DNA of 64,000 bases, from positions 1,235,553 to 1,299,552 of the forward strand of contig VYZB01000240.1 of assembly GCA_013397455.1 (NCBI GenBank). Direction: 5' to 3'. The translations under genes and the position numbers were made by a program. Positions 10,897 through 25,789 of the stretch are shown here, piece by piece. This stretch comes from Crotophaga sulcirostris. Taxonomy: Eukaryota; Chordata; Aves; Cuculiformes; Crotophagidae. Positions within the stretch are counted from its first letter, which is position 1. The number at the start of each line of letters is the position of its first letter. The notes beneath the pieces are model-generated. The model was not told the origin of the DNA. It saw nothing but the letters and a program-made list of their open reading frames with translations, and did no database searches.

Positions 10897-12335
10897 GCAT
10901 CTGGATGGGTTCCTGCCAAGGCCATGCCTGCTTCTGTCTCATCTAAAAACAAAACCCAAGAAAACAAAAAGAAATTACCAGTATTCCTGACAAACCTGAG
11001 GAATTTGCATTTATGCAGATAGCCACACTGCCACAGCCTGGATGTGCATCATTCCCTTCCTTCTTCCCCTGCTTCATCATCTGCAACTTCTATTCTCTCG
11101 TCCTCAAACCTCCCTCCCCACTCATGACTGCCTCTCCCTGCCCACAAAAGGCAAACACAAGCACACCTAGCAATAACCTGCCAGAACACAAATAGCAACC
11201 TCATCCCACTGTTTTTGCCAAGAAAGAATCAAAATGAGGAATTTTGTACCACTAAGGACTAGTCTGGTCTCATAATGCTGATTAATGCCCTTTTCAGATA
11301 CAGAGTTCTTTGTTTGCCTCTTTCCTTCAGCAAGCACTTGCCCGTCTCACACTGGTCCTAACCCAATACTGTGCTTCAAGTGAAACATTCAATACTTCAG
11401 TGTCATTTGAGAGGTGGTCATTGTCTTGGCTGTCAAGTTTGGCTCATATCTCCCATGCTTGGTGAGGGGGGAGGGCAGGACTTAATTATTCAAGCTGGGT
11501 GGAAGCATTTCTGGCCTTGCACCATAGAATGGGGCAATGACTTGCCAGGGCTGGGGTGGTGGTGGGTGGTGGAGCATCCCTCAGCGCTGACATTGCTATT
11601 TAGGGCAGCAGGGGTAGGCACTGACCAAACGAAATATGGGCAGCAGATGTTGGGGAAGGGGGAAACCCTAGAAGCATCTACATAACTGCACTCCTTCACT
11701 ACCCGACCTCATGGTCCTACAGTGAAACCAGGAACCTCATGAATAACCTGATGACTTGTGTTATGGTACAAACCCCATTCTGGAAAATTTCTCTGAGCCC
11801 AGTTAGTGGGATTTTTTAAAAAATATAAAGTGCCAAGCTGTCTAATTCCCAGTGAGCTCTCTGGGTGTGCTGTTGCTATAGGACCATCTTGGAGTTAGGC
11901 ACCTGGGCCCTAGGGAAACCCACTAACCATACTATGTATTGAATTAGGGCCTCATCCACAGCTCGGAAAAGTCAAGGGAAAGGCTGCAATTACTTGCCGA
12001 GGGCTTTAACTCATGCCCTACAGATATACTAACAAAGGTGCTATCACTATATGGGTGATGTAGGCCCTTGGTGTTTACACAGTTCTTTCCAGGACCACAC
12101 TGAAGATGTGGTTTGGCTGGGTGACATTTTGTTTCAGTGCTTCCATTGGTGCTCTTGTTATGAATTCATGCACTTCCAGGAAAGCAACAGTGGTTGCCAG
12201 ATGTTGGCATCCCAAACTCTTTACTTTGTATCCAAAACCCCATTGTACAAGTTAGTTTTATTTTATGCCTGTGTTCTAATAGAATTGTCCACTTCGGAAA
12301 TTGTCAAATAAATTGTTTTCCACAATCTCATTGGA
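10897..12335 (+). other. COL6A1: COL6A1 3' untranslated region
   Basis: The sequence after TGA 10894-10896 runs uninterrupted to an AATAAA at 12307. GT-rich sequence lies 25-40 bases further on, as at a cleavage site. The exact 3' end is inferred. Confidence 0.7.
12307..12312 (+). terminator. COL6A1: COL6A1 polyadenylation signal AATAAA
   Basis: A canonical hexamer lies 1.4 kb after the stop, followed by GAAGTTTGTCTG, a GU-rich downstream element. A second AATAAA at 12392-12397 could give a slightly longer transcript. Confidence 0.65.
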
Positions 12336-15300
12336 AGTTTGTCTGACTTCAGGCATTCAGAGCTCTTGAAAATCAAAAAGTCACTCAGTAAAATAAATGT
12401 TGCTGGGATGATCTGGGAGAACTTCAGCACAACTTTTCACATAAAACTGTAAGGGACAGAAAAAAGAGATCTATTCCTTTTGCATCACAAATCTGGCTAT
12501 TGAATGCCATGAATTTGAGAAATACTATGAATTCTCTTCATCTATGAAATAGTGCACTAAAAATAGTATTAGAAGAGCAATGTTCCCCCAAAAGATGGGA
12601 AGTGCTTATGCAGCTTCTGCTTGCCTTCTGGTTGCAAAAAATCCCTCTACACAAGCAGGTCCTGTTGTTTCCAGAAGACCAAGTGTAGAGGGATGGTGAT
12701 CTTCACGTGAAGAGGTCAGCTGCATTTTCTTTCTGCTTAAGTTCAGCATCTCTCCTTGGTACCCCATTTTCCAGGCATGTGGGGATGTTTCCATGCAGAC
12801 AGGGCTAGTGGTGAATGTATCAGGCTCAGTGCTCCTCAAACTTTTGTTTTATGTCTGAAGACAGTTCTAAAAGTTGCCTGTCTTTGGGGAAGTTCCCAGG
12901 TCCTATCTATGCATCCTGGAGGCTGCTTAAAACCTTTCATCAGGTATGCACACAATGTCACTTGGTCCCCAGACAGTGGACAACATTCACGTCCTGTTTC
13001 CATAGTGGAGAAACACTGCATTGCTTCCCCCCTTGTCTCATGTCCTCCTCTTAGTCATGCTCTCTCCTGGGCCAGGCACCTCAGCTGAGAGGCTTCTTGG
13101 GCTCCCTGGCCACTCTGCAGCACTGGGGACACCTCACTCACAGCAGGAAAGTCTGAGGAGCACCTCTGGCGAGGCTCTGTGAGTGACTGCACTTTGTATC
13201 AGATGTCCCGCTCTTCTCTCCCTAAAAAGTTAGGAAAAAATGCCTTCAAGTCTTCCCTAATAAAGGCAGTTGTTGTCACAGCTAAAGAAATATTTCTTAA
13301 CGACCCACTGCAGCCCTTAGCATGAATCATTCATGAAGGAAGGGAACATGATATGCACAAGCCCCTGGGTTACACACCTACTGATGGGCTGATGTGATGC
13401 ACTGCTGCCAGCAAGGGGAGGGTGGGAAAAGGGGTCTGCACCCCCAGCCCCTCCACCCTCCCAGGAGTCTGCAACTCCCCTCACAGCCCAGTCAGACCAT
13501 GTCAAAAGCAGGGATGCAAAAGACACCTGGAGGAAGCTCCCTCTGACTTTGGGCTGATTCACAGCTCTTGCTGAAAAAGCAGGTGGCAGGAAGGATTTTT
13601 CCTGCTTCTAGGCGCTTTCCCCTCTATCCCCAACCATATCTTTGTTTTTTTCCCATTACTGAAAGGGGAAGAAAATCCCAAATGAGAAAAAAATGTTGGT
13701 TTCCAAGCCACATTTCTGAGTGTTTTTCAGTTTTACACATGAGAAAAAGCTAAGCATTCCCTTTAAATTCCTACTTGTCCAGAAGAAACAGTTTTAAGCA
13801 GAGCCTGGCAAAGGGCTGTCTTCCCCAGAAGACAGTGACCAGCAGGAATTTTTCAGTGCCCAACACCTTGTGTTTAGGGCTGTCTCTTCCCATGCTTGTG
13901 CACTGTCCGGACAGAATCGTGGGAGCCCTTGTTGGGTGTTTGGGCCAAAGTTGGCCCCAATGTGATGGACATGTTTTGTCTTCCACTTCTGATTGTATTT
14001 ACTCTCCTCTTTTCAGTCTCTATTTTTATGCTTCCATTACAAACAAGGTCAAAAATGCCTCTGCCTGCAGGCCTGCTTTGTTAAACTTCAGATGTTCTCC
14101 AGATGTTCAGCAAGGGGGTTTATGTAACAATGACAGAATTTGAGCCATGTTTCTCTGCTTTCCTCTGACTAAATTCTCCTCATCTGAGGCAACGCTGATT
14201 CACAACCCTTCATGGGAAGGCGATGGCTGGGGAAGGAGGGGATCGCTGAGGCCACTCCACCAGTGTGGTAGGACTCCTAGAACACGTAACGTTCAAGCAA
14301 TGCAAAAAACTAACAACACAACAGACTGGGAGAGTACTGTGGGACTGCAATCTTAAAGGACAGAGCAAAAAATGATGTAAGAGAGGTAAACTGGTATGTG
14401 TGAGAGAAATATCCTTCCTAGTTAGCTCTTGTAAATGAGAACATAAGGCTGTTTGTACTTGAGAAGCCGCAAAAGGCTCAATTGCACCCACCCAATGGCA
14501 CTGCTCACCTGTCCAGACCTACTCGGCTTTGTGGCTGCAGTTCTGGAGCAGGTCTGCAGATTTGTTGATTGCTGTGTTCGTTGTTTCTCCATGGACATCA
14601 ATTATGGGATGAAGCCCTGCCTGGCACCATGTAGTGTACAGCCCTGAGGTCTGAGTCACTTCCCTGCACTGCGGGCAGTGCTTGCTCCCACCGCTGGTGG
14701 GAAGGCTTGGTAGCGTCGTGAACACTACCTGCACACCCCTGGGCAGCATGGGACTTCTGGAGACCACAGGGCTGGCAAGGTAATTCTTCCTTCAGCTTGC
14801 AGCCCTGTAGCCTAGGTAAATTGCTGTTGACAGTGCTAGCATTAGACCTCAAACCGTGTAAAAATAAACAACTGCTCTAGGGTGATTTTGAATTGCATTT
14901 TCAAAATTATTTAAGAGCCTTTCCTGAGCCTACAATTTTCCCAACGAGCAGAGGTCCATTGTTTAGCCTCTCCTAGCTGTAACAGCAGGATAACTGAATG
15001 TTCAAATGCTTTTCGCTATCCTGGGGTTTGGAGTTTTGTTTAGATCTATTATTCCCAAATATGTTTTAGTTTAAGCTTTGCATTATTTTGTCCAATTGTG
15101 TGGATCTCCTCCTTAAAAGAAATAATAAGAATCAGGGTGTACGTAAGCTTGTGGGCAAAGAGCAGAGGAAAGACTGTAACCCATTAAGAAATACAGGGTT
15201 TGCACACAGAAGTAATTCTTAGTAAACTCAAGACCATGGAAGAAGAACATCCACTCTCCTCAACACACACTGTCATCATCATGTTTCGCCTGTTAAAGGA

Positions 15301-18300
15301 TTTGAGAAGCTGATGGCCCTCACATAACATTGCATAGGACAGAGGAGCATCATCAAAGCATGGTGCAGCTCACAGGAGGACATGGCCTTTCCAGCAAGGA
15401 TTAGGAATGCATGGAGTGACTTATCCCCATGAAATATCACTGGTGAAGAGCTTTCTTCCCCAGAACAAAGGAACCAGCAGGAATTTTTGCTCACCATCTT
15501 AGCAGAGCAGCCCTCCTGGTCAAGTACACTGGTGCAGACACCCGCAGGAAACCCTTCTCAGCTTTGTTATCCCTGTGAAAATGTTAGATTTCAACATCCA
15601 AGCTGCTGAACCAAACAGAAATGCAGCTGGGTTATCTCTTCTTGACAGTAACGTATTAAAAGTGAATAGAATGAAACATCAGAAGCTGGAGGCAAGTCAG
15701 TCACATCCTAGCCCTTACATCATGTTTCTGGAGAAAAGTTTTTATTCTTTTTTTCTTCACTTTTTGTGACTCCAAAGGCCTGAGATAAACTGTTTCTTGA
15801 AATGAGATGAATTTTTCAGCGGGGAAAAATCAAGCAAGAATCTTGAGGGGGCCATATATTTTTACAACATCATCTGAGTTAACCACACAAAATGTCCAGT
15901 GTAGTGGTCTAGTTATAGCCACGGACTTAAGGCTCTGTTCAAAACCTATATTGTTTTCTGCACAGTCTGTTGTCCAAATAAAAGATATTGCCTCATTGAT
16001 CTTAGGTTTCTTAAGTCACTGAAACACTGAGAAATAAGGCATGAAGTGCTCAGTAATTCTGTTTCCACCTTAAAAGCTATGTTTTACCCCACAGGCTGCA
16101 TATTTGTTGCCTGTCAGGTAGGCGTTAGTCCAATCTTAAAGGGCTGTGAATGCAGAGGCTTTGCCACATCTGCAGACAGTCTATTTTAGTGCAAATTGCT
16201 GCTATTTGCTGTGTTGCAAATAATGGAGCTGGTGCTGCTTCTGGAGAACATGTCCTAGCATCCAGCATAAGAACCTCTTGCTGTCATTAAACCTGTTACT
16301 TCTTGTTGACTCTACTGCAGACACAGAGATCATGTTCTTCCTTCCCTTCCAGAATCATTTATCATGTGAGGTCTCTTATTTGTACTTTCCTTTTTCTTTC
16401 ATGACCTGAACAACTGGTTCATGTTCATGATGCCAGAAACCTGTGGGAGTACTTGGACATAAGGCTATCGAAAAAAGTCCAGAGGCCTGTTCCCAGTCAT
16501 GTCCCCTATGGAGAAGGTCTTCGTGGTAGACGTTCATCACAACAGCAATCTGGAAATATTTCTGCAAACTGGTAATGGGTCTGATGGTAGTGGAGGTCTC
16601 CTTACTCTTTGGTCCAGGGTATGTTTGGAGTTGTTTTCATATGTTATCGCACAGTCTGCATCACCGACCTTTATTTTCCAGTTATGGGTTAGTTACACAA
16701 CAATTATTTAATCTTGAGAGCTCTACCCATCAAAAAGGTATAGTAAGGACAAGGCAAAGCTTTTCTGAGCTCCTGTGGAGCAGATTAATAACCCAAACTA
16801 GACTTCTGGCAAGAGAACTTCAAGACATTTGTTTTGCACAGTTGTCCTAGAGACTAGGAAAGCATTAAGGCACAAATTGCATACAGAAAGCTTAGAAAAA
16901 ACCTTTGTGGAAGGCAGTCTCTGGTTTACATGTGGATCAGTAGAACTTACTCAGAGTTAGCCATCTTCCATAACAAGCTTGTGCCAGTCAGCAAAGAATA
17001 ATATTTGAAGCTGGAATTTGAAATCTGACCTATTATCCTGGAAAATAAGGGCCTGTGAGAACTCCCAGTCACAGAGGTGAGGCCAGGGATGCTTGACAAA
17101 AGGAAATAAATAGCATCCTTCCACAGAATCAAAATGAGAAGGAGAGACAGGCCTCTAGACCTTGTGGTACCCACATCCCTCATTTGTGCACTGCAACTGG
17201 CTGCTGCAGCAGGACACAGAAGCTGAGGATCCAAAACCATCAGTGGATGCTTTGCTTCACTTCATTACAGACCAGCCAGCTTGATGTTTCAGCTTTGCAA
17301 CAACATGTGTTTCCCAATGCTCTGTCTCTCACCCATCAGGGCAGGGTCTCCTGCTGGGGTTGTGTCTCATGGGAGAAGGATTGCAGGTTGCTACAGCATG
17401 GAGCATCATTGCTAGTGGCCCCCAAAGCCTCTGCGAAGAGGAGGAACTCTGCATGAAATGTAGCAAAATATACACACCTACAACAGTTTTTACATCATTA
17501 TATGAGAGCCCCCAAAACCTCAGAGTAATTTCAGGCATTTCACTTGTGCATCCTAAGCACACCAGTTTGTATTCTGATCCTTCAGAGAGATGTGAAATGG
17601 AATAGCAGACTGAAGTGTTTCATAGACCAGCTGGAATAGGTCTAGGCAGCTACCTACCTGGGCCTAATCCAGCATCTCTGGTGGGAGGGCAAAGTCCCCC
17701 ATCTTACCAAAACTTGTCTTTCAAGCTCTCTCCCTGGAAAAGCCTCTCCTTTCTCAATATGATCTCAGTATCATCATCTCTGCTACACCTTCAATTTTTC
17801 CTTTTGCTGAGGATGTTCCCTGTTGGCTGGTGGGATGAAATTACAGAAGTAGGTAGTTTTGTTGTTAATCATTCATAGCCCTATGTATGAAGCTTTCCAG
17901 AAACAAGATTTTCTTGTGTCAGGACTCAGGGATTAACTCCTACTGGTGCATTAACCAGAAAGAGATTTTTGCTGCAATGTCACAAATGCATCTCTTGTGG
18001 TCAGGCTGAGCCTAATTAGACATCAGATGCCCAGCTTCACACTGCATGGTCTCATACCACACTGAAGGCACATCCAGCAGCCACTGGCTAGCCCTGGCAG
18101 CAGGAGATCCTTGCCCATGGAGGTCAGCCAGCAGTTTCAGGATTTGTCTTATAACAGATAGTGCAGGCAAACGAGGAGCCTGCAGGTTCTTTGCCTCTGA
18201 TGCCACTGCCCAAGTCTGACATAGCTAATGGGGAGAAGCAGTGGAAGGACAGACTGCAGACAATGTGGATCTGGACCATCCCATTATAAAAACAGGGTTT

Positions 18301-20690
18301 TCTACATGGCACAAACCTGGTGTAATGTGATAGTAAAGATCCTAAACATGATCTTAAGGTTGCTCCTAAAATTTTCCTCTGTTTTTTTTTTTCCTTCTAC
18401 CCCAACAAACAAATCCTGTACCCCTCAACTAGCATTTTTCATGGCTTAAGATAAAGTAAACAGAGCAGGAATAAGCATGCAAGGTTGGCATCTGGATCCC
18501 GCAGTATTTTTGGTTGCTCCAAAAGCATGAAGAAAAGACATATCTGTCAAGACCCTGGCTGGTGTTTCTTTCCTGGCTCAGTTCTAGAAAGCGGTTCAAA
18601 CCTTCATAAACATGGGTATTAGCTCAAATTGCTTGTCTATAGCTTCTGAAATCCCTGCAAATCCCTCTCTTGCCCTAAAAGAATCCAAACCCTCAGGAGC
18701 TGCAAAGCTTTCACTCTTTCGTCTGAGTTGTGCTTATTTCTGCATAAATAGGAAATTCAGCCTGGAGTGTTTCTGAGGGCTCTGGATTTCTGGTGATAAA
18801 ACTATCCCTGCAGATAAAATTATGTCTTGGTTAATGTGAGAGCTAAACACAGTTACATACGTTTTTTAACACGGAACTTGAAGTACTTGAGATTTTTAAA
18901 TGGCAGCTTGTAAAACCAGCGTGTTGCTTTTCTAGGGCAAGCCTGTCCCGGATAAAGCTCAGGCCATGAGCAGCAGACTGCAGTTTTCCTGGCTCCAAGG
19001 GCCTAGCAAAGAAGCACTGGGCACATACTTAACAAGGCACACCCGAGGGCAGCTGGATAAATCCCATCTGGAGCACAGCAGCTCCTTTGAAAAGTGTGTC
19101 AAAAGGAATCTGGCATGTGGGGGAAATGAGAACATGTGGCAGATTACTGCACTTGAAACCAGCCATCCCGACGGCAGCTCAGTGTACGATCCAAAGCCCC
19201 CCTTTTCCCCCAGGGTGCAACGGGATCCTGCTGATATTGTCATTTACTGCCTTGCAAGTCAAGGTAGGAGTGAACTAGCCTTGGATACGTTTCTCTCTGC
19301 AACATCACTCGGTCCCATGGCAAGACCTATGGTAGGTCCCATGTGCTCCCCGTGGTGCAGGAGGAGAGCTGCACGCAAAGATGGCAATATTGCTCTGAGG
19401 GCACATGTGTTTGTGCCATCTGGTCAAGGGTCTCAGAGTCTCCATAGTTTCCAGTTTCAGTTGGTGTATCATCACTTAGCCCATGCTGGACCCTTTGCTA
19501 TGTTAGTTGGCTGTCTTGCCAGCTCACAACAATTTCTAAACAAAGAAATTCATAGTTTGCCCAAGACCATAACTCAAGGCTGTAGGGGATGTAGCAACTG
19601 AACCTCTCTCCCTTGATTCAAGATCAAGAGATTCTGTGAAAACCATCCTGACTGCACAGGGGACACGAGGCGAAGGCAGTGATACACAAAAAAAGTCAAG
19701 CTCCTGTTCGGACAACCTTCTGGCATAATTTTTTCTTTGTCTGTTGTGCATAGAGCAAGGTAACACCCTATTGAGACACCTATACTGGCTGAATCTTGTA
19801 CATCACTGCCAGGGCAGATGCCTTCTTTTATAAGCCTTTTGGAGGAGTATTCCTATACCTTGAGCTGTCTTCAATGAAGTAACCTTAGCCTAAGCTAATC
19901 TTTTAGGACCTATTCACAGCATGGACAAGAAATAACCACCTCTGGAGTAAAATTTATCTGAACTGTATTAGACAAGTCAAAAGGTGACAAACTGGTTTGT
20001 GCAAGTTGCATTTTTCTCCACTGGTTATAACGGAGGTCATGGTGGCCGTTTCAGAAGTGCATGGCTCCTTATCATCCCCAGCACAGGCACTACTCTTCAC
20101 CTCTTGTATAGCATTATCATTTATTTTTGTGCGATATTTAAATCAAGCCTGCAACCATTATGTCTCCAGGTTTTTACAATCCATTGATTTTGATAGCCAA
20201 ATTAGAAGCCTTTGTTCACTGGACAGTTGCGCAATTGGAACTGAAGTACTCAGTTAACCCACAAACACTAGTTTTTTTGTTGCACTGAAACTAGTGTTTG
20301 CTTGTTAATCACTGGATAGGACATATGTGCTGCATTAGTAAAAATAGATTTATTACTTTGCACATTTTTTCCAGGAAGTTTGCATCAAACCAGTCCAAAA
20401 AGTCCCTTTAATTCCATTAAAACATTTGAAATGTAGTCTTCTATGTTAGATAATCTTTCAATGAATAATAACTTCACAGTTTTTACTAATATGTTAGGAG
20501 AAATTTAGTAAGCAATTGGTTTTAATAGGTTTTTATAAAGAACTCACTGCTGAATTGAAGAGAATTTTCCTATCTGAATAGTCTTGTTCATGTTCTTCCC
20601 AAGCTTGGACAGTTTCTACCAGAATCAGGGCTATGTTATGAAGTAGATACCAGTTCTGGATTTGAAGTTGCCCAACATGGTATGCCAAGT
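12336..20690. other. Intergenic sequence, nothing recognised
   Basis: I see no exon-like, conserved protein-like or repeat-like structure that I can name in this 8.3 kb. The longest open frame (18966-19601, + strand, 211 codons) has no family resemblance and no supporting signals. Confidence 0.5.
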
Positions 20691-20694
20691 TCTG

Positions 20695-21275
20695 TTATTG
20701 AACAAGAGCCAGCAGTGCTCCCTTGCAGCCAAGAAGGCCAACAGCATCTTGGACTGCAATAGGAGGAGTGCTACTGGGCAGGTCAAGGGAGGCGACTGGA
20801 GCGCTGTGTCCAGTGTTGGGCTACAAGCGAAAGATGGCCATACTGGAAAAGATACAACCAGGGGCCATCAAGATGATGAAGAGATTGGAGCATCTCTCCT
20901 ACAGTGTGAGGCTGTGAGAGCTGGGACTGTTCAGATTGGAGAAGTCTCAGGAGGTTGTATCCATGCCTATAAACACCTGATGGGAAGTAATGAAGAAGTA
21001 GTGCCCAGTGACAAGCCAAGAGATAATGGACACAAACTGAAACACATGAAATTTCATCTGAACACAAGGAAACACTTTTTTTACTATGAGGGTGAGGATA
21101 GTCAAACACTGGAACTGGTTGTTGTTCTGTTGTCTCCAGTCGTGGAGATAAATCCAACTGGAAACATTCCTGGGCAGCCTGTTCTGGCTGAGCCTACTCA
21201 GGTCCAAGCGGGTTGTACTGGATGATCTGGAGTGGTGCCTGCCAGCCTCAACCATTCAACTGTGATTCTGCTTGT
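20695..21275 (+). mobile_element. CR1 LINE fragment, old copy (3' end)
   Basis: Degraded CR1 ORF2 and 3' end in + orientation. It contains CR1-typical phrases such as ATCAAGATGATGAAGAGATTGGAGCATCTC and HMKFHLNTRKHFFYYEG. It ends near AACCATTCAACTGTGATTCTG, a decayed form of the CR1 tail. Frameshifts and stops are scattered through it. Confidence 0.8.
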
Positions 21276-24200
21276 CTCCATCTCACAAGAGGCAACAGAA
21301 AGTCATCTGCTCTGACTCCCTGCAGCATCTTGGGCTAATCAGGGTTTCAGAGGAGAACGTTCTGCAATCCCAAAGCGTTACACGATGAAAATTAAATAGG
21401 GATCTTCTCCACTCTTTAGTGCACCACCTTGGCTCAGAAGGCACTCAGAAAATGCTAGGTGAGGTTTACAAACTCTGAAATGGTTCCTGACTTCTTATTT
21501 CAATGTAATCTAATCCTGCTGGATCTTGCACCACCCTTGTTTCAGTGCATCTGGACCCAGGCTTCAGTAGCTGGGCACCCCACCCCATTGCTTACTAACT
21601 CCCAGGGTCTTTGTGTTTCTGGTCACCAAGCTCTAACTGGGGACAGTGGAGGAGTGTGTGGGGCAGGGAGCTGCGTGGGTTTTGTCTGTGTGAAAGAGCA
21701 GTAGCTTACTGAAAGTACAGTATCTTTTGCTGCTTAGTCATACTGCAGTACTGGCTTGGCAGCCGGTCTTACTCCATTCCCTACAAATGTTTCCATTTAT
21801 GGCTGGGATTTTATTTCCCTTTGCCTCCCAAACGCCACACAGACAGAAAGACTCCAAAAGGGGAGTCCATAGGTTTACATCAGGAGAAACCAGCTGTGTG
21901 TATTCGTATCTTGCATTTCAAATATCTCTTACAGGAGATGCTCAAGGTTGTGCTCATCCCCTTCCCAGAGCCCTAGCTCCTGAATGCTCCATGCTGGCCT
22001 CCAGGAAGAGAGGATCCAGTTACTTATAGACAGAGCATGTGGGATCCACGTGGATTCCCTCCATGTATTACAGATGTGCAGGTTTACAATGCACTGTGCT
22101 CCAGCAAGCAAGGGATGTACTATCTGTGAGCTTATTGCTGTGGCTAGAGCCGGAGCCTCTGAGGGAACGACGCTAGGATGCTACACCCCTGTCTTGCTCT
22201 CACACCAAGTCTGGGTTGCTGGTTCCCCATCTCCTGCTTACATGGATGACCTGGGGCAGTGAGCTGAGAAATGAGAAAATGAAAAATGAGAAAATGCAAA
22301 ATTTCCTCAACTAGGGCACCAAACTGGAAAAAATAACTGATCTTTCATTTACAGCTAGAGCTCATCAAGGCAATGAAAACCTCATGCTTTTTTGCTTCTG
22401 CTCCACATACTTTCGTGGAAACCAAGTGTGAGCCTCAGTGAAACGTGGACTAACCTGTCCAGACATGGCTGCAGGTGGAGCAGAGCTCCCCTCTCACTCC
22501 CAGCAAGGCAGAAAGGATGCAAAAACTGGAGCACTGACCTGGCTAGGTTAGGTATAACCTTTCCAGATCTGAATTGTTTCCTTTCAAATGTTTGGCTGGG
22601 TCCTGGCTATTCTGTGGAAACATGTGACTTCTGAAGAAACCTTTTGAAAACAGTGCATCGATTTTTCCAGCCAAAAAAGCCTAATCTTTGCCAGAGCTGG
22701 TTCCTCTACAATCAAAGCATTCAGCTCCTAAGAACAGGGAGCCACCCTGGGAAGAACAAATGTGTTGTTATTGCTGGGTCCTGCTGGTGAATTCCTGTCT
22801 ACATCTCTTGGCTTTCTGGCCTATGTTATGACAAGAATTCAAGAAAATCAGATGAGAGCCATTTAAAACCATCATGTCACAGCACAGCATCCCTCACCCA
22901 TGTCTCAGGATTCAGAGATATATGTACATTATCCCCTTCTCAAGACTTTGAGTCCTACTCAGTCCTTTCTTTCCCAGGCAGGAAAAGAACGAGAGAGAAG
23001 CTGAGAGATGTTTAAGACCCCATAAAGCTCTCCAGGGATGGGAAGCCAGACCTGGACTGGGTCCTGCTCCAAGCCCCTGTCCTGGATCTGACACCTTCAC
23101 CATGAGCAGGATCCAGAAACACCAGTTCAGAGGCTACAGTGGGGACTGCAGGAAACAAGCACTGCTCCCTGCGGAGGATTTGTCATGTTTTAACTTGTTA
23201 CCTTCTTAATTTTGGTGTTTTGTAGGGTGAGGGTGGTTGCATGAACACAGTATTATGCCCATCTGAATTATCTGGAAGGATAGGTAGAGTTTGTAGCACA
23301 TGTGTGTTAAGGCAGTAATGATGTTAAAAGACTTTGTAATGAAATGACAGATCTTAAATGCATGTTCCCAGGAAATATGGATTTTAGGTTGCATGGAAGC
23401 AGCTTCTGGTTCTGGAAAAGTGTTTTCACTGAAAGCAGGACTCTTAAGTTAGCACAATGCTATTGAAACTGGGGCTTGTGCTGCTCATGGGTATCAGTGG
23501 CTCTGAGGTAGCAAGCCCAGGTTGTAAACTGTACTGGCATTTCTGGTGTGCCTCCTCATGGCCAGTGCCAGCCCCTGCTCCCACCCTGGTGGGCAGGGAG
23601 CCCACAGGGGTTCTCTCTGGTTGCTGCAGCCTCTACAACCAAGGCTGCAGAGGGGCAAATGTAGACCTGGCACCTCCTGTGCTCCCACACCTCTTCCCAA
23701 AGGTTTCAAGAGCAAAACCCCAGACCGGAGGAAATCTTGCTGTTTGCTTGCAGAGACAAAGCATGACAGAGGCTTTGCCAAAACCAACTGCTGCCTGCTG
23801 TCTTCTGTTGCCAGATGCTGCCAGCCCCCAGTTCTCCCCCAAGGAGACATCTGCTCACCGCTGGCCACACTGCGGTCTCTCAATGGGACCATGTTTTCTT
23901 GATGAGAGGCCTGGGGAACTTAATCATCCCTGGTCTGGGGTTTTCTGTCAAGCACTCCTACAGCCTTCAATTATCTGGATTCCCCAGAAGGGATGTGGGA
24001 GGCTGATTTCCCCACAGGGCTTCCCAGCAGCTCCCACAAGTCCTTCGTTCCCCATTTTCCTTTTCCAGCACCATTTACACTTTCTCACTGTACTTGTCCT
24101 TGTGTTTCTCTGAGCTAGTTCTTATCTTGATCACAAGCACACCTTTTATTTTTTCATGTCTGACAGAGCTGCACTAAGCATATAGAACTTCAATTCTGCC

Positions 24201-25789
24201 TTTGTGAGGCAGTGAGGCATAAAAACATGAGCAGATTGCTTTTAAGGATGCTCATGTTTGCCTGATCTCATACAGGATTCGGATCTTGAGCCTTGAAGCT
24301 CCTCCTGTGAGCAGACTGGTGAGCCTGCCACAACCACTGCCAGGATTTTAGGACAGGCACAAACAATTTACTTTGTGACTTCATGGCAGTGCACATTTTT
24401 AATGCAGTTATGCTAGTTATTTTACTGTGTGAAGAGGCACTCGGGTAGGTAATATCAACCATTTCAGGACCTTTTCGACTGACAGAGGGATGCAGGGGGA
24501 ATTTCAATGTAAAATGAAAGTCTGGTTTCTGTGCCCAAGAAAATAATTATAAAAGAAATAATGCATGATTTCTTGCTCATTTTTGCTTATTTCTTTATAT
24601 ATTTATCTTTGTCACAGCCTGGATGCATAAGGGACAGAAGGGAGGGTGAAGGACCCTGTAAAAGAAGAACTAGATCTAAAAGACAGTGGGTACACGCCTG
24701 CACTTTCACCTCTCCACTGTTAATTTTGTTTATCATACACTGAAGCTGGAAAAATCTCAGACCTCTTTGGACTGGAGATAAGCATTCGAGTTCCACTGGC
24801 AGTCTTAGTGAAAAGTAGTATAAACATAAGACGTTATTTATGGGACACATGTGATCAAAATTATTTCATTTCTTATTGGAGGGAGGGCTGACGTTAATGC
24901 TTAAAGGAAGAGCACAGATGTTCAGTTATCCTGATAAAAGGGTATGTTACATCCCTGGCAAAAAATATTTTAACTTCCTTGTGACCCTGCTCTCTTGGGC
25001 CAGATTTAAGGTACCATCAGAAAAGAATCCGAGGAAGGTTGGAATGCTACTTTCCTTCTGTACTACTTCTAACTTGCTCTGCAGGGTATTTGTTTGGTTT
25101 TTCTCAAAGGAAAACAAGCTAATAATGCAGCATGTGTTTTTGGATTTGGGCTGGCATTTTGTTTTATTTTGTAAGAGGACCTTTGAAACCAACTCAGATA
25201 AGAATATTTTTCTTAACACTGATTATCTATCTAATAGTATTACATTTCTTACATGCGTTAAACCCCCATTCAAATTTTTATGACACTTGGTACAAATGCC
25301 ATTTTCCTTATAAGTAATAGCAAGCTTGCTGGATGGTAGAGGGGAATATTATTGTGATGTTTTATTTGGCCAGGAGGACACTTCATTACAGAATTACACA
25401 TCAATCTATAGCTACAAATGAAATGAGAGCCACTAACATTTTGTATTAGGCAAAAATTTGAGCATCTGCGTAAGGGAAGGGGAGGTGTCAAGTGTTGTGC
25501 CAAGAGCAGATGAGCAACGCTGTGCTGTACGTGACCCGGGGAACTGGGCCAAAGAGCTGCACAGGCTTCCCTGGAATCACATCAAATACGTGAAAAGTAG
25601 CAGCCATGGAGCAGTGGAAAAGCTCTGCAACATGAGGAACAGCAGCTGGGTGGCTGCCCACCGTGCTTCCCGGGACAGGGATGTCTGCAGAGCAGGGCAG
25701 CTCCCTGCAGCCTCTACCCCAGCAGGGGAAAGCAGGTCCATGGAGTGCTCAGCACATAAAGCCAGTCCAAGGGGGGCTGGAGCTGTGCT
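21276..25789. other. Intergenic sequence, nothing recognised
   Basis: I recognise no gene here. A short A-rich direct repeat (GAAATGAGAAAATGAAAAATGAG...) occurs at 22267-22305. Open frames such as 23457-24113 look random. Confidence 0.45.

Noticed and set aside
12392..12397. Second AATAAA as the main COL6A1 poly(A) signal
   Set aside because: The hexamer at 12307 comes first and has a better GU-rich downstream element. The second is kept only as a possible alternative.
18966..19601. 211-codon + frame in the intergenic region
   Set aside because: There is no recognisable family, no promoter or poly(A) context, and its composition matches random translation.
23457..24113. 218-codon + frame in the intergenic region
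   Set aside because: Its sequence is rich in Pro/Ser/Cys as expected from GC-rich random DNA, and an equally long - strand frame overlaps it.
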